Part shown: one piece after another, positions 7,872 to 14,551 of the stretch
Layout of the letters: every line of letters starts with the position of its first letter
Numbering within the stretch: position 1 is the stretch's first letter
Assembly: GCA_964475415.1 (NCBI GenBank)
Contig: CAYYWZ010000088.1
Location: forward strand, 1-14,552
Source: CALCMJ01 sp964475415
GTDB taxonomy: Bacteria > Bacteroidota > Bacteroidia > Chitinophagales > Saprospiraceae
Reading direction: 5' to 3'
Length of the DNA: 14,552 nucleotides
Translations under genes and position numbers: made by a program
Notes under the pieces: generated by a model
What the model was told of the DNA's origin: nothing
Database searches by the model: none
Seen by the model: the letters and a program-made list of their open reading frames with translations, nothing else

Positions 7872-8885
7872 TTAGCAATTGATCTCTGTTATAACGATCT
7901 TATTTTGAGTATTGTTAACCTTGATCTGAAATAATACTTTTAATTCTTCTATGACTTCATCTAAAGTCTCTAGTTGAAATTCTGTATTGATAAAACAATT
8001 TTCTGTTTTCGTATCTACAGACAATTCTATAGTTTTGCCGTAGTGCCTTGACAGATCTTGTAATGCCTCTGGAAGAAAAGTATTATTGAAAACTAGTTTT
8101 TCTGTTTTCCAAGAAACTAGATTATCATTATTTTTGTCAAATTTCATGAAGTTATCAACTGTTCCAGTAATCATGTCACCAGCACTTAATTGTACTGTCC
8201 TCTTTCCGTTAGAAACGGCTACAATTCCTTCTTGTACATATACTTCTATCTCAGCTCCCATTTTTTTAACATTGAATGCTGTACCAACTACCCTTATTTC
8301 AAAATCTGATACATCTACAGTAAATGGATGATTCTGATCTGGAGCAACCTGAAAAAATGCCTCTCCTTTATTAAGATTTATATTTCTATTTTCTTTTGTA
8401 AAATGACCTAAATCTAGCTCTGACGCTTTGTTTACCCAAATAGCTGATCCATCTTCTAGATTCTTAGAGATCACTTGATCTGAAGCTGCTAGTAAACCTA
8501 AGTTATCTTCTGTATCACCTATTTGTGTTTCAGTTGTGCTGTTCCAAATGAAAAATCCTGCTAAGAGTGCTATAGAAGCAGCCATAGCCATCTTCCATAA
8601 TGGAAAAACAGATGTACCTTTTTCTTCGGAAACTATAATTTCTTTTTCCTCTGTAGTAATAATCTCTTTCTCTTCTGTAAGCTGGACATCTAGTTTATCC
8701 CAAGCTTTAGGAGAATCGAATTCTTGATAATCTTTCATATCGTCTAGCAATTCCCAATTTTTCTCTAACTGCTGTAAGGCTAATAGATTATTCTTAGATT
8801 CCTCTTTCCACAACTCCAGAGCTGCTAACTCTTCCTTAGATTCTTTGCTTAGTAAGTAATTATGTATGACAGAGTCAATGTTCAT
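7872..8885 (-). CDS. FecR-family anti-sigma factor (DUF4974 C-terminus)
   Basis: A 337-residue inner-membrane regulator. The N-terminal cytoplasmic region (1-93) begins with an acidic helical sigma-binding segment. One membrane helix lies at about 96-115 (LWKMAMAASIALLAGFFIW), followed by a periplasmic FecR domain (about 130-250, LEDGSAIWVNKASELDL...GEAFFQVAPDQNHPFTV...VVGTAFNV...YVQEGIVAVSNG). The C-terminal DUF4974 domain (about 265-335, LVFNNTFLPEALQDLSRHYG...) has a fold related to STN. FecR proteins hold the ECF sigma factor and release or activate it when the receptor's STN domain signals. The start overlaps the sigma gene's end by 11 bases and the stop is three bases before the receptor gene. 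Just before the membrane helix is a run of near-repeats, TEEKEIIT-TEEKEIIV-SEEKG (about 70-90), an acidic spacer not typical of the family. Confidence 0.94.
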   Translation of the reverse strand: MNIDSVIHNYLLSKESKEELAALELWKEESKNNLLALQQLEKNWELLDDMKDYQEFDSPKAWDKLDVQLTEEKEIITTEEKEIIVSEEKGTSVFPLWKMAMAASIALLAGFFIWNSTTETQIGDTEDNLGLLAASDQVISKNLEDGSAIWVNKASELDLGHFTKENRNINLNKGEAFFQVAPDQNHPFTVDVSDFEIRVVGTAFNVKKMGAEIEVYVQEGIVAVSNGKRTVQLSAGDMITGTVDNFMKFDKNNDNLVSWKTEKLVFNNTFLPEALQDLSRHYGKTIELSVDTKTENCFINTEFQLETLDEVIEELKVLFQIKVNNTQNKIVITEINC

Positions 8886-9399
8886 TGTCTAATTTTGCTT
8901 TATATTTTTCTCTTAAGTTCCTTAGGGCTATAGATACCTGAGTTTCTACAGTTTTTACAGATATATCCTTCAATTCCGCAATTTCGTTATAAGTAAGCCC
9001 CTGTAGTTTACTTAGTACAAATATATCTCGACATTTGGGAGGTAAATGTCGTATGGAATTATTAAGCTCCTCTTTCATCATAAGGATAGTCGCTTCTTTG
9101 TCTATTTTGTCGTCTGTAAGCCTTGATTGTAATACAGTATAATCAGAAATTTTATCTCGTTCCGATTTTTCTGATCTGATATATTCTAAACTTTTATTCT
9201 TAACTGATGTAAAAAGATAGTTTTTAAGCTTAGAGTTTATATCTATTTCTAGACGTTTTTCCCACATTTTCAGCAATACATCTTGTACAATATCTTCAGC
9301 CTTTGTCTTATTTCTAAGGATAGAATAAGCAAAATTACATAACGGATTGTAATAGATATCGAACATTTGTCTAAACCCCTTTTTTGATTTTATCTCCAC
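8875..9399 (-). CDS. ECF-subfamily RNA polymerase sigma factor (FecI/SigW-like, Bacteroidota type)
   Basis: A 174-residue sigma-70 family factor. Region 2 lies at about 12-75 (FDIYYNPLCNFAYSILRNKTKAEDIVQDVLLKMWEKR, with the polymerase-binding VQDVxLKMW motif). Region 4 is at about 115-165 (LPPKCRDIFVLSKLQGLTYNEIAELKDISVKTVETQVSIALRNLR), the helix-turn-helix that reads the -35 element. There is no sigma 3 region, as expected of ECF factors. The start is GTG directly after an in-frame TGA; the first ATG would remove eleven residues of helix 1, so GTG is preferred. It is the first gene of the sigma-fecR-receptor-lipoprotein operon, presumably autoregulated with FecR. Divergent from a small membrane-protein gene 112 bp away. 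Confidence 0.94.
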   Translation of the reverse strand: MEIKSKKGFRQMFDIYYNPLCNFAYSILRNKTKAEDIVQDVLLKMWEKRLEIDINSKLKNYLFTSVKNKSLEYIRSEKSERDKISDYTVLQSRLTDDKIDKEATILMMKEELNNSIRHLPPKCRDIFVLSKLQGLTYNEIAELKDISVKTVETQVSIALRNLREKYKAKLDNEH

Positions 9400-9511
9400 T
9401 CAATCTTGATAACTTAATTCTATGCTATATACGAAAAAAATACCCTTTTACACAAATCAAAGCTTAGAATTAGCTCATGTTATATTGTTCAATTACATAT
9501 ATTTGTCCCCT

Positions 9512-9724
9512 ATGAAAACAACATTAACAGTAGTCGGCTTTCTTCTCTTTATGTTTGGCTTTATAGCTCTTTGTCTAAGCTTGGTCAATCTTAAGCTAAG
9601 CTTTTTGACTTTTATTGACAAACCAGGCGCAACTTTTGGTTTTGTGATACGCTTAGTAATGATATTTGGAGGGATGGCAATGTTCTACGTAGGAAGAACC
9701 TCTGATCCTGATGAATTCATTTAG
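9512..9724 (+). CDS. Small two-helix membrane protein of unknown function
   Basis: A 70-residue protein from the ATG at 9512. The reading frame is open from 9422, but the extra 30 residues look like untranslated leader and the ATG at 9512 places the first hydrophobic helix right at the N-terminus. Two membrane segments are predicted: about 4-26 (LTVVGFLLFMFGFIALCLSLV) and about 45-62 (FVIRLVMIFGGMAMFYV), joined by a loop LKLSFLTFIDKPGATFG. The tail is polar (GRTSDPDEFI). Similar short inner-membrane proteins are common in Bacteroidota with no assigned role. A TATATTTG box matching the Bacteroidota -7 consensus TAnnTTTG ends seven bases before the ATG, but there is no clear -33 partner. Confidence 0.7.
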   Translation: MKTTLTVVGFLLFMFGFIALCLSLVNLKLSFLTFIDKPGATFGFVIRLVMIFGGMAMFYVGRTSDPDEFI

Positions 9725-9845
9725 TAAAATTCCTGACTAATTCTGTTATATATCTATCTTTTACAGCTTATTTGACTAATTATACATTATAGTTAAGCCC
9801 GCCATATAAGTATTACAAAACACCGTGACTGTTAAAATAAAATTG

Positions 9846-9860
9846 CATCTAAATTAGATG
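9846..9860. repeat. Perfect 15-bp palindrome
   Basis: CATCTAA-A-TTAGATG, about 70 bp upstream of the degraded secreted-protein gene at 9932, within an otherwise featureless 207-bp gap (9725-9931). It could be an operator or part of the small protein's leader. AT-rich DNA makes chance palindromes common. Confidence 0.3.
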
Positions 9861-9931
9861 TGAGATCTTGGATAAATTGCTTACAACAATTACCCTAAGC
9901 TAAAGAAAATTATTCGCAGCAAACCAAAATA

Positions 9932-10311
9932 ATGAAAACAATATCAGCTTACTGTCTATTAACAGTAAATCTATAATCAGGATATTATCCTGTATATTAT
10001 TTATCACTATTGCACTCCAGAGTAATGCTCAAATTGAAATCGGTAATGGTACAACCCAGACTTTACTAAGCGGAGATGGACAATATCACATATTTACAAA
10101 TACCATGTCTAACAATCCTTCTATTAACAATTTAAATATGATGAATGGATTTGCCCCCGTAGATGGAGGTGCGTTTATAAATAATGGTGTCCTATTTCTC
10201 AAAGAGAATATTGAATTTGAAGCTAATATGGAAGTGCTTACGCCTAAGGTTTTTACAAATAACAGTAGCTTAACCATAAGTGAGGATGGCGAAGTTATTA
10301 TAAATGAATAA
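9932..10311 (+). pseudogene. Small secreted protein, signal peptide out of frame with its ATG
   Basis: The frame ending at 10311 stays open back to 9904 and encodes a clear Sec signal peptide at about 9964-10032 (SKSIIRILSCILFITIALQSNAQ), then a polar mature part of about 93 residues. That part includes IEIGNGTTQTLLSGDGQYHIF and ends NSSLTISEDGEVIINE. There is no ATG, GTG or TTG before the signal peptide in that frame. The nearest ATG (9932, MKTISAYCLLTVNL) is in the neighbouring frame and stops after 14 codons. A single-base shift between about 9945 and 9975 would join them into one secreted protein of about 126 residues. Either a frameshift mutation or sequencing error broke the gene, or translation starts at a rare codon. 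The first in-frame ATG (10105) would give a 68-residue protein without its signal. It resembles the start of larger secreted proteins but I recognise no family. Confidence 0.5.
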
Positions 10312-10324
10312 GTACAATTTATAT

Positions 10325-10383
10325 AAAAATACGAACTGACCATGATCGGCTAATTCGCCTCTGCCCTGTCAGTTCGTATTTTT
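10325..10383. terminator. Strong bidirectional terminator
   Basis: AAAAATACGAACTGAC (10325-10340) and GTCAGTTCGTATTTTT (10368-10383) are perfect 16-base complements around a 27-base loop. The stem ends in A-runs and T-runs, giving a terminator shape on both strands. It follows the stop of the + strand secreted-protein gene by 13 bases, and covers the last codon of the convergent lipoprotein remnant. Confidence 0.85.
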
Positions 10384-10635
10384 ATTTCCAAGGTCCGTCG
10401 GTCATCACATTTATTACAATTCCCTCTTTATCGATTATATATAATCCGCTAGTACAGGCTAACCAAATATTCATTTCTTTGTCTTTCACAAAAGCCATAG
10501 TCGATCTAGGCAGCTTATAGTTCACGAACTTGTTATCTGAGTATTTGTAAGCACCATTACTAATTCTACCTCTTTATCTTGAGAGTTGCAGCCGACTGAT
10601 AGAATGATCTAAAGCATAATCATTAAGATCTTCAT
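10382..10635 (-). pseudogene. Remnant of a lipoprotein with propeller-type C-terminal repeat
   Basis: From the ATG at 10635, translation gives MKILMIML, an amber stop at codon 9, then IILSVGCNSQDKEVELV: together a lipoprotein signal with lipobox cysteine. The continuation lies in another frame as NGAYKYSDNKFVNYKLPRS..., then MAFVKDKEMNIWLACTSGLY and IIDKEGIVINVMTDGPWK before TAA at 10382. The DKEMNIWLACTSGLYIIDKEG segment resembles blades of two-component-regulator beta-propellers (pattern DxxGNIWxGTxxGLxxxD). One stop plus one frameshift, and a length far below such proteins, indicate a decayed gene, perhaps internally deleted. It lies directly downstream of the gamma-glutamyltransferase gene on the same strand. 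Confidence 0.6.
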
Positions 10636-10735
10636 GTTTTCTTAATTTTTGAAATACTTATGAACGGCCTTAGTTATCCATTTTTATTTTTCAACTATTC
10701 CGAAATAAACTAAGTTATGGCTTTGCGTTTTAAAT

Positions 10736-12427
10736 TTAATATCCAGCAGCTTGTCCGTCTTTCCTACTCTCGCTAGCACCATAATAAACTTTATTTTTTT
10801 CGTCCCACATGATTGCTTGGTATCCTCCATATCCTCCTATATTCCACTGTACCTTATGCCCCTTTTTAGATAACTCACGAATAACTTCGTAATCAATACC
10901 TGTTTCCAAATACAGAATACCACCATCCTCCATCTTACTGCCAGTAGGCTGAGAAGATCCACCATGTTGTATTCGTGGTGCATCTCCCGCTTCTTGTAGA
11001 TTCATATTGAAGTCGATTAGATTAATCACAATTTGTGCATGTCCCTGTGGCTGCATAGCACCACCCATCACTCCGAAACTAACCCAAGGTTTTCCATCTT
11101 TGGTTATGAATGCAGGGATGATTGTATGGAAGGGACGTTTACCCGGTTCGTATGCATTCATATGATTCGCATCAAGGGCAAATAATTCACCTCGATCTTG
11201 TAATACAAAACCTAATCCAGGAGGAGTCATACCAGACCCCATGCCTCTGTAGTTACTCTGTATGAGTGATATCATATTACCATCTCCATCAGCAACAGTC
11301 AGATAAATAGTATCCCCATCTTTCAACTTGCTTTCTGTTATACGTTTGGCTGCCTTTTGGGGATTGATTAACTTTCGGCGGTCATCTGCGTAAGATTTAG
11401 AGATCAATTGTTTCACAGGAACTGTTGCAAAATCCATATCAGAATAGTATTTAGCTCTATCTTCAAAGGCTAATTTCTTCGCTTCTGTAAAAGTGTGTAT
11501 ATACTCCTCACTTCCAAAACCCATTTCAGAAATATCATAGTCTTCTAGCAGATTCAATATCTGCAATGCAGCAATACCTTGCCCATTAGGTGGTATTTCC
11601 CACACATCATATCCTCGGTAATTTGTGGAAACGGGATTTACCCATTCTGAAGTATGACTGGCCATATCTTCATAAGATATAAATCCTCCTTGCTGCTTCA
11701 TATAGTTAGCAATAGTCCGAGCAATCTCTCCTTTATAAAAAGCATCACGTCCTCCCTCTACTATCTTTTTGAATGTATTAGCCAGCGCAGGATTCTTAAA
11801 TATTTCTCCTTTGACAGGCGCCTTCCCTTTCGGCGCAAACACCTCAGCAAAGCCCGCGTATTTCGATAGGAACGGCACACTAAGATTCATGTAGTATGCT
11901 ACTAATTCTGTAACAGGAAAACCATTTTCTGAATATTCTATAGCGGGTTGTAGTATTTCAGACATAGGCAGCTTACCATATTCTTTATGTAATTCAAACC
12001 ATCCATCTACACAACCCGGCACTGAAACAGGTAAGGGACCATGGGATGGAATTTTAGTCATCTCGTTTTTTATGAAGTAATCTAGTGTTAAAGATTTAGG
12101 TGATCGTCCACTTGCATTTAATGCCGTTAATTCATTCTTATCAGCATCCCATATTATTGCAAATAAATCTCCACCCATTCCATTCCCTGTTGGTTCTACT
12201 AAACCTAAAACTGCATTGGCAGCAATAGCTGCATCTATTGCACTTCCTCCCTTCTTTAAGATATCCAGAGCTACCTGTGTAGCTAGAGGCTGTGATGTGG
12301 CTGCCATTCCATGCTGGGCAATTACTTCCGATCTTGTGGCGAAAGATTTTCCTGTGATACGATCTTGAGCTTTTACCCCCAGAGTGATTGTGAATAGTAT
12401 GATTAAGAGAATTACTTTATTTGTCAT
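10736..12427 (-). CDS. ggt: Gamma-glutamyltransferase-family Ntn-hydrolase, secreted
   Basis: A 563-residue precursor with a Sec signal peptide (1-20, ILLIILFTITLGVKA-Q), so it acts in the periplasm or outside. The family takes gamma-glutamyl groups from glutathione and related compounds, or deacylates amide substrates in the acylase-like branch. Proenzyme landmarks are HGMAATSQPLATQ (39-51), the GGSAIDAAIAAN helix, GNGMGGDLFAII (about 81-92) and the autocleavage site before T373 in GDTIYLTVADGDGN, giving subunits of about 352 (mature) and 191 residues. After it come QSNYRGMGSGM and VMGGAMQPQGHAQI. The DTIYLTVAD form and the absence of the E. coli TTHYSVVD sequence place it nearer YwrD-like or acylase-type members, so the substrate is uncertain. 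Length is normal and the gene intact. It stands alone; the cassette array ends about 150 bp upstream of its start. Confidence 0.93.
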   Translation of the reverse strand: MTNKVILLIILFTITLGVKAQDRITGKSFATRSEVIAQHGMAATSQPLATQVALDILKKGGSAIDAAIAANAVLGLVEPTGNGMGGDLFAIIWDADKNELTALNASGRSPKSLTLDYFIKNEMTKIPSHGPLPVSVPGCVDGWFELHKEYGKLPMSEILQPAIEYSENGFPVTELVAYYMNLSVPFLSKYAGFAEVFAPKGKAPVKGEIFKNPALANTFKKIVEGGRDAFYKGEIARTIANYMKQQGGFISYEDMASHTSEWVNPVSTNYRGYDVWEIPPNGQGIAALQILNLLEDYDISEMGFGSEEYIHTFTEAKKLAFEDRAKYYSDMDFATVPVKQLISKSYADDRRKLINPQKAAKRITESKLKDGDTIYLTVADGDGNMISLIQSNYRGMGSGMTPPGLGFVLQDRGELFALDANHMNAYEPGKRPFHTIIPAFITKDGKPWVSFGVMGGAMQPQGHAQIVINLIDFNMNLQEAGDAPRIQHGGSSQPTGSKMEDGGILYLETGIDYEVIRELSKKGHKVQWNIGGYGGYQAIMWDEKNKVYYGASESRKDGQAAGY

Positions 12428-12576
12428 TTGATTTATTTTATTCGCGTTACACTATTTCCTAAAGTATGAAAATTTCAATATTTGCTGCAACTATTTTTTT
12501 TTTAAAGCATTAGTTTTTCAAAAATCTCAATGTTGTTATTCTGATATTTTATACATTGATCAAAGACCTCATTCCA

Positions 12577-12641
12577 CCTAACGAAATTATTATACGTGGC
12601 GTATCCCTTAGGGTATGCCATCGTCATCATGTGTTATCTGT
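12577..12641 (-). repeat. attC-like site B, 3' of higBA (last visible site of the array)
   Basis: Imperfect palindrome read on the minus strand from ACAGATAAC (12641-12633) to GTTAGG (12582-12577). The core is a stem of TGGCATACCC with GGGATACGCCA around a TAA loop, with one unpaired T, as in the extrahelical bases of attC sites. The outer AAC...GTT arms pair poorly. GTTAGGT fits the integron consensus GTTRRRY. It starts 14 bases after the higA stop. The next cassette's matching CCACCTAAC end was not found in the window, so this seems to be the distal end of the array. Its hairpin is shared with site A. Confidence 0.65.
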
Positions 12642-12654
12642 TTTGCTTCACCTC

Positions 12655-12963
12655 TTAGCTTAGGTTTATTTTTAATTCGAGATTTCCACCCAGTCCAAAT
12701 TCAACAATTTTTTTCAATGTTGAGATTCTAACCTCTTTGATATTGTTTTCAATTTTAGAAATGTACGATTTGGTTGTGCCCACTTTATCAGCTAATTCCT
12801 GTTGGGTTAATCCTGATTTTATCCTTGCTTCTCTAATCATAAACCCAAGTTTAAATTCTTCATATCCTTTTTCTAATTCATCTCGTTCAGGGGTCCCCTC
12901 TTTTCCATAGTACCTCTCCTTGAGATTATCTAATGATTTTGTATTAGGATTTTTCTTTCTCAT
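12655..12963 (-). CDS. higA: HigA-type antitoxin, XRE/Cro helix-turn-helix
   Basis: A 102-residue antitoxin. The N-terminal 35 residues (GTPERDELEKGYEEFKLGFMIREAR) are the linker typical of HigA proteins that partner RelE/HigB toxins. The helix-turn-helix lies at about 40-95 (IREARIKSGLTQQELADKVGTTKSYISKIENNIKEVRISTLKKIVEF). The protein should neutralise the toxin and repress the operon by binding its promoter. It overlaps the toxin gene's end by 20 bases, so translation is coupled. The gene is intact although the toxin upstream has a stop codon. Its stop lies 14 bases before the attC-like site. Confidence 0.88.
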   Translation of the reverse strand: MRKKNPNTKSLDNLKERYYGKEGTPERDELEKGYEEFKLGFMIREARIKSGLTQQELADKVGTTKSYISKIENNIKEVRISTLKKIVEFGLGGNLELKINLS

Positions 12964-13279
12964 ATTCTTTTCTGATTTTCTTAGCTCTTGTAATTACTGA
13001 TTTTGGTGTTTTTTGAGTTTTCTTTTGGAACCTATTAATTGTTATAACAAGTTTGTCGTCGTCAAAGAATGACATAACTCTGTATATGTTAGAACCGAAT
13101 TTGACCCGCACTTCATAAATGCCATCTTCTATGTGTTTCAGGTAGGTTGTAGGAACAACTTCAATTTCTTCAATCAATTGGAAAGTCCAAATGAATTTAT
13201 TCCGAATCTAATTTGGCTGGGTATCTAAGAAGTCCGTTGTGTATTCTTTGTAAGTTTCAACCGTTCTAAATTTACCCAT
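12944..13279 (-). pseudogene. higB: HigB/RelE-type toxin interrupted by an in-frame amber codon
   Basis: From the ATG at 13279 one frame gives MGKFRTVETYKEYTTDFLDTQPN, TAG at codon 24 (13210-13208), then IRNKFIWTFQLIEEIEVV and on to the stop, with no other break. Including the stop the frame is 112 codons, about the size of a full HigB/RelE mRNA interferase. All landmarks are present: DTQP-x-x-xRNKxIWT, LIEEIEVVPTTYLKHIEDGIYEVRVKFGSNIYRVMSFF and the basic FQKKTQKTPKSVITRAKKI end. The amber codon sits where relatives have a charged residue, often Lys or Glu, so one point change explains it. Restart at the TTG at 13177 would make a 77-residue protein lacking the first two helices. Read as written the toxin is dead or N-terminally truncated. 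A read-through or sequencing error is possible. Confidence 0.75.
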
Positions 13280-13285
13280 TGCCGT

Positions 13286-13314
13286 AATATACGATAAGTT
13301 TCACTAAAGGGCAA
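13286..13314 (-). promoter_or_regulatory. Possible promoter of the higBA cassette
   Basis: On the minus strand TTGCCC (13314-13309) and TATATT (13291-13286) lie 17 bases apart, and the second ends six bases before the higB ATG. CGTA-TAT-TACG overlaps the -10 box and could be a HigA operator. The pattern is of the proteobacterial type rather than the Bacteroidota -33/-7 type, so this is tentative. A self-contained promoter would be normal for a toxin-antitoxin cassette. Confidence 0.3.
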
Positions 13315-13393
13315 CTATTGAAGAAAGAATATTGAGCCCATGGCTTGGTTTAAGAGTCTTTTAAGCTGTCTTCTTTTGTCATTCTTTGGCATT

Positions 13394-13461
13394 ACAGATA
13401 ACGGATGATGACATGTACCGTATCCCGTAGGGTATGGCATCATCGTCATGTGTTATAGGTC
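13394..13461 (-). repeat. attC-like site A, 3' of hicAB
   Basis: Imperfect palindrome read on the minus strand from GACCTATAAC (13461-13452) to GTTATCTGT (13402-13394). Inner stem CCATACCC with GGGATACGG around a TAC loop, one unpaired base, then imperfect ATGACGATGATG / CATGTCATCAT arms. Its left end pairs with the GTTATAGGTC that begins the PUR/hicAB cassette (14551-14542). Its right end pairs with the ACAGATAAC that closes the higBA cassette (12641-12633). The two outer ends therefore come from different cassettes. It starts nine bases after the hicB stop. The core hairpin is shared with site B. Confidence 0.7.
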
Positions 13462-13470
13462 GGCATTGGC

Positions 13471-13857
13471 TCATACGGGTTGTAATTCTGTACTTACCAA
13501 TTCTTTCCCGATTTGTTTGATAGCCTTTTCTATTTTAGCAACCTGTTCTAGACTTGGGAATTTTATTCCTTTAGAATATTGTCTAAGTAAGCTTGAATTC
13601 ATTCCAATTCGCTTGGCCAGACTTGTGATGTTTATGTACTCGTTTACCTTAAAGAACTCCTGAATATCCATTACTAATTCAAATTGAATCTTTGGAGTTT
13701 TCCTTTCGGTCTCTTCAAAGTATAGTTCTAAAGCCTCCTTTGAGTTCTCAATTAGTTTAGCTATGGTTTCACCCGAGCTAAATACTGAAGGTAATTTATC
13801 AACTTGACTCCAATAGCCATCCTTGTTCTTCTCAATTATTAGTTTGTACTTGCTCAT
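13471..13857 (-). CDS. hicB: HicB-type antitoxin with C-terminal helix-turn-helix
   Basis: A 128-residue antitoxin. The N-terminal half (1-55, YKLIIEKNKDGYWSQVDKLPSVFSSGETIAKLIENSKEALELYFEE) is the degraded RNase-H-like HicB fold that covers HicA. The C-terminal half (about 75-125, INITSLAKRIGMNSSLLRQYSKGIKFPSLEQVAKIEKAIKQIGKEL) is an XRE-like helix-turn-helix for autorepression. The ATG overlaps the hicA stop (ATGA, 4 bases), so the pair is translationally coupled. Length is usual for the HTH form of HicB. The stop lies nine bases before attC-like site A. Confidence 0.9.
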   Translation of the reverse strand: MSKYKLIIEKNKDGYWSQVDKLPSVFSSGETIAKLIENSKEALELYFEETERKTPKIQFELVMDIQEFFKVNEYINITSLAKRIGMNSSLLRQYSKGIKFPSLEQVAKIEKAIKQIGKELVSTELQPV

Positions 13858-14039
13858 TTTAATCCTGCTTGTTTCATAATTCGATTTGCAGTACCTGTCG
13901 GTATCTCTTTGCCTCTATGGTATGGGAAGACTATTGTTTCTGGGCTATCTTCATTGCGAAGAATTTTGTGACTTCCCTTCTGACGAATTTGCCTCCATCC
14001 TGCTTTCTTTAGCTTTTTGAGTAATTCATCACACTTCAT
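13854..14039 (-). CDS. hicA: HicA-type mRNA interferase toxin
   Basis: A 61-residue toxin with a double-stranded-RNA-binding-like fold that cleaves mRNA. Family landmarks are all present: KLLKKAGWRQIRQKGSHKIL with the catalytic H24, FPYHRGKEIPTGTANRIMKQAGL, and the characteristic short length. The gene is intact, unlike the higB of the neighbouring cassette. ATG at 14039 lies 40 bases after the PUR-protein stop. The toxin-first order (hicA before hicB) is the common arrangement. Activity would be checked by HicB binding and by operon autorepression. Confidence 0.9.
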   Translation of the reverse strand: MKCDELLKKLKKAGWRQIRQKGSHKILRNEDSPETIVFPYHRGKEIPTGTANRIMKQAGLK

Positions 14040-14079
14040 AAAAGCAAGGTAACATAAATGTTACTAAAAATCAAGTTTA

Positions 14080-14520
14080 TTATCTAATATCAGGATATTT
14101 ATCTGTTAGTTCAAGCTTCTTAATTCTTGATTGGATGCCACCTATATTTCGCTTGAAGTGAATAGAAAGCTCCTTGTTAGATAGCCCTTTGCAAAACAAA
14201 ATTTCAAGTTCTTCATCTGCCTCTGGACTCCAAGGAGAATATGCATTTGGATATTTAGCTTTCACCTTGTTTTGGTGTGAAACAGAATCTTCTGTCTTTT
14301 TGGCTTTAAAGAACTTGAGAAGTGACGAATTGAAGTACTTAGCAAATAACTCAATATCTTCTTCATATATCATGATTTTGAATTTTTCAAATACGCCATC
14401 CTTCTTCTTGCTTTCAACAATTGATAAGTAACGTTTGCTATCTTTTGACTCCTTAATATCAAAAAAGTAAGTCCTATTCCCTGCTCTGAAGTATTCGCTA
14501 AAGATTGGTTCGTTTTTCAT
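14080..14520 (-). CDS. PUR-domain (DUF3276) nucleic-acid-binding protein fused to a Myb/SANT-like HTH
   Basis: A 146-residue protein with two parts. Residues 1-70 match the bacterial PUR-alpha-like domain common in Bacteroidota and spirochaetes (EPIFSEYFRAGNRTYFFDIKESKDSKRYLSIVESKK and FEKFKIMIYEEDIELFAKYF), which binds single-stranded DNA or RNA. After a basic linker, residues about 95-140 form a Myb/SANT-like helix-turn-helix, ending SNKELSIHFKRNIGGIQSRIKKLEL, of the kind found at the C-terminus of helicases and RNA-linked proteins. Housekeeping PUR proteins are usually about 100-130 residues and lack this second domain. It is the first gene of the putative PUR/hicAB cassette: its ATG follows the cassette end GTTATAGGTC by about 20 bases. 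It could be a cargo gene or a regulator of the toxin pair. Confidence 0.78.
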   Translation of the reverse strand: MKNEPIFSEYFRAGNRTYFFDIKESKDSKRYLSIVESKKKDGVFEKFKIMIYEEDIELFAKYFNSSLLKFFKAKKTEDSVSHQNKVKAKYPNAYSPWSPEADEELEILFCKGLSNKELSIHFKRNIGGIQSRIKKLELTDKYPDIR

Positions 14521-14541
14521 AGTTCTATTTTTTGAGTTGCT

Positions 14542-14551
14542 GACCTATAAC
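14542..14551 (-). repeat. 5' end of the PUR/hicAB cassette (partial attC-like site at the window edge)
   Basis: Reads GTTATAGGTC on the minus strand, the exact reverse complement of GACCTATAAC at 13461-13452, the 3' end of the same cassette. The rest of the recombination site, which would belong to the next cassette, lies beyond the window. The array therefore continues to the right. Confidence 0.6.

Noticed and set aside
9792..9798. GTTAAGC matching the integron GTTRRRY core
   Set aside because: No paired AAC arm or hairpin around it and not placed at the end of a gene; short matches are expected by chance.
10086..10343. Minus-strand frame of 85 codons
   Set aside because: It is antisense to the secreted-protein frame and crosses the terminator stem; no family signature.
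12091..12101. TTAGGTG resembling the GTTAGGTGG end of the array, as a possible partner for a third cassette
   Set aside because: Only partial match and inside the gamma-glutamyltransferase coding region; no palindrome.
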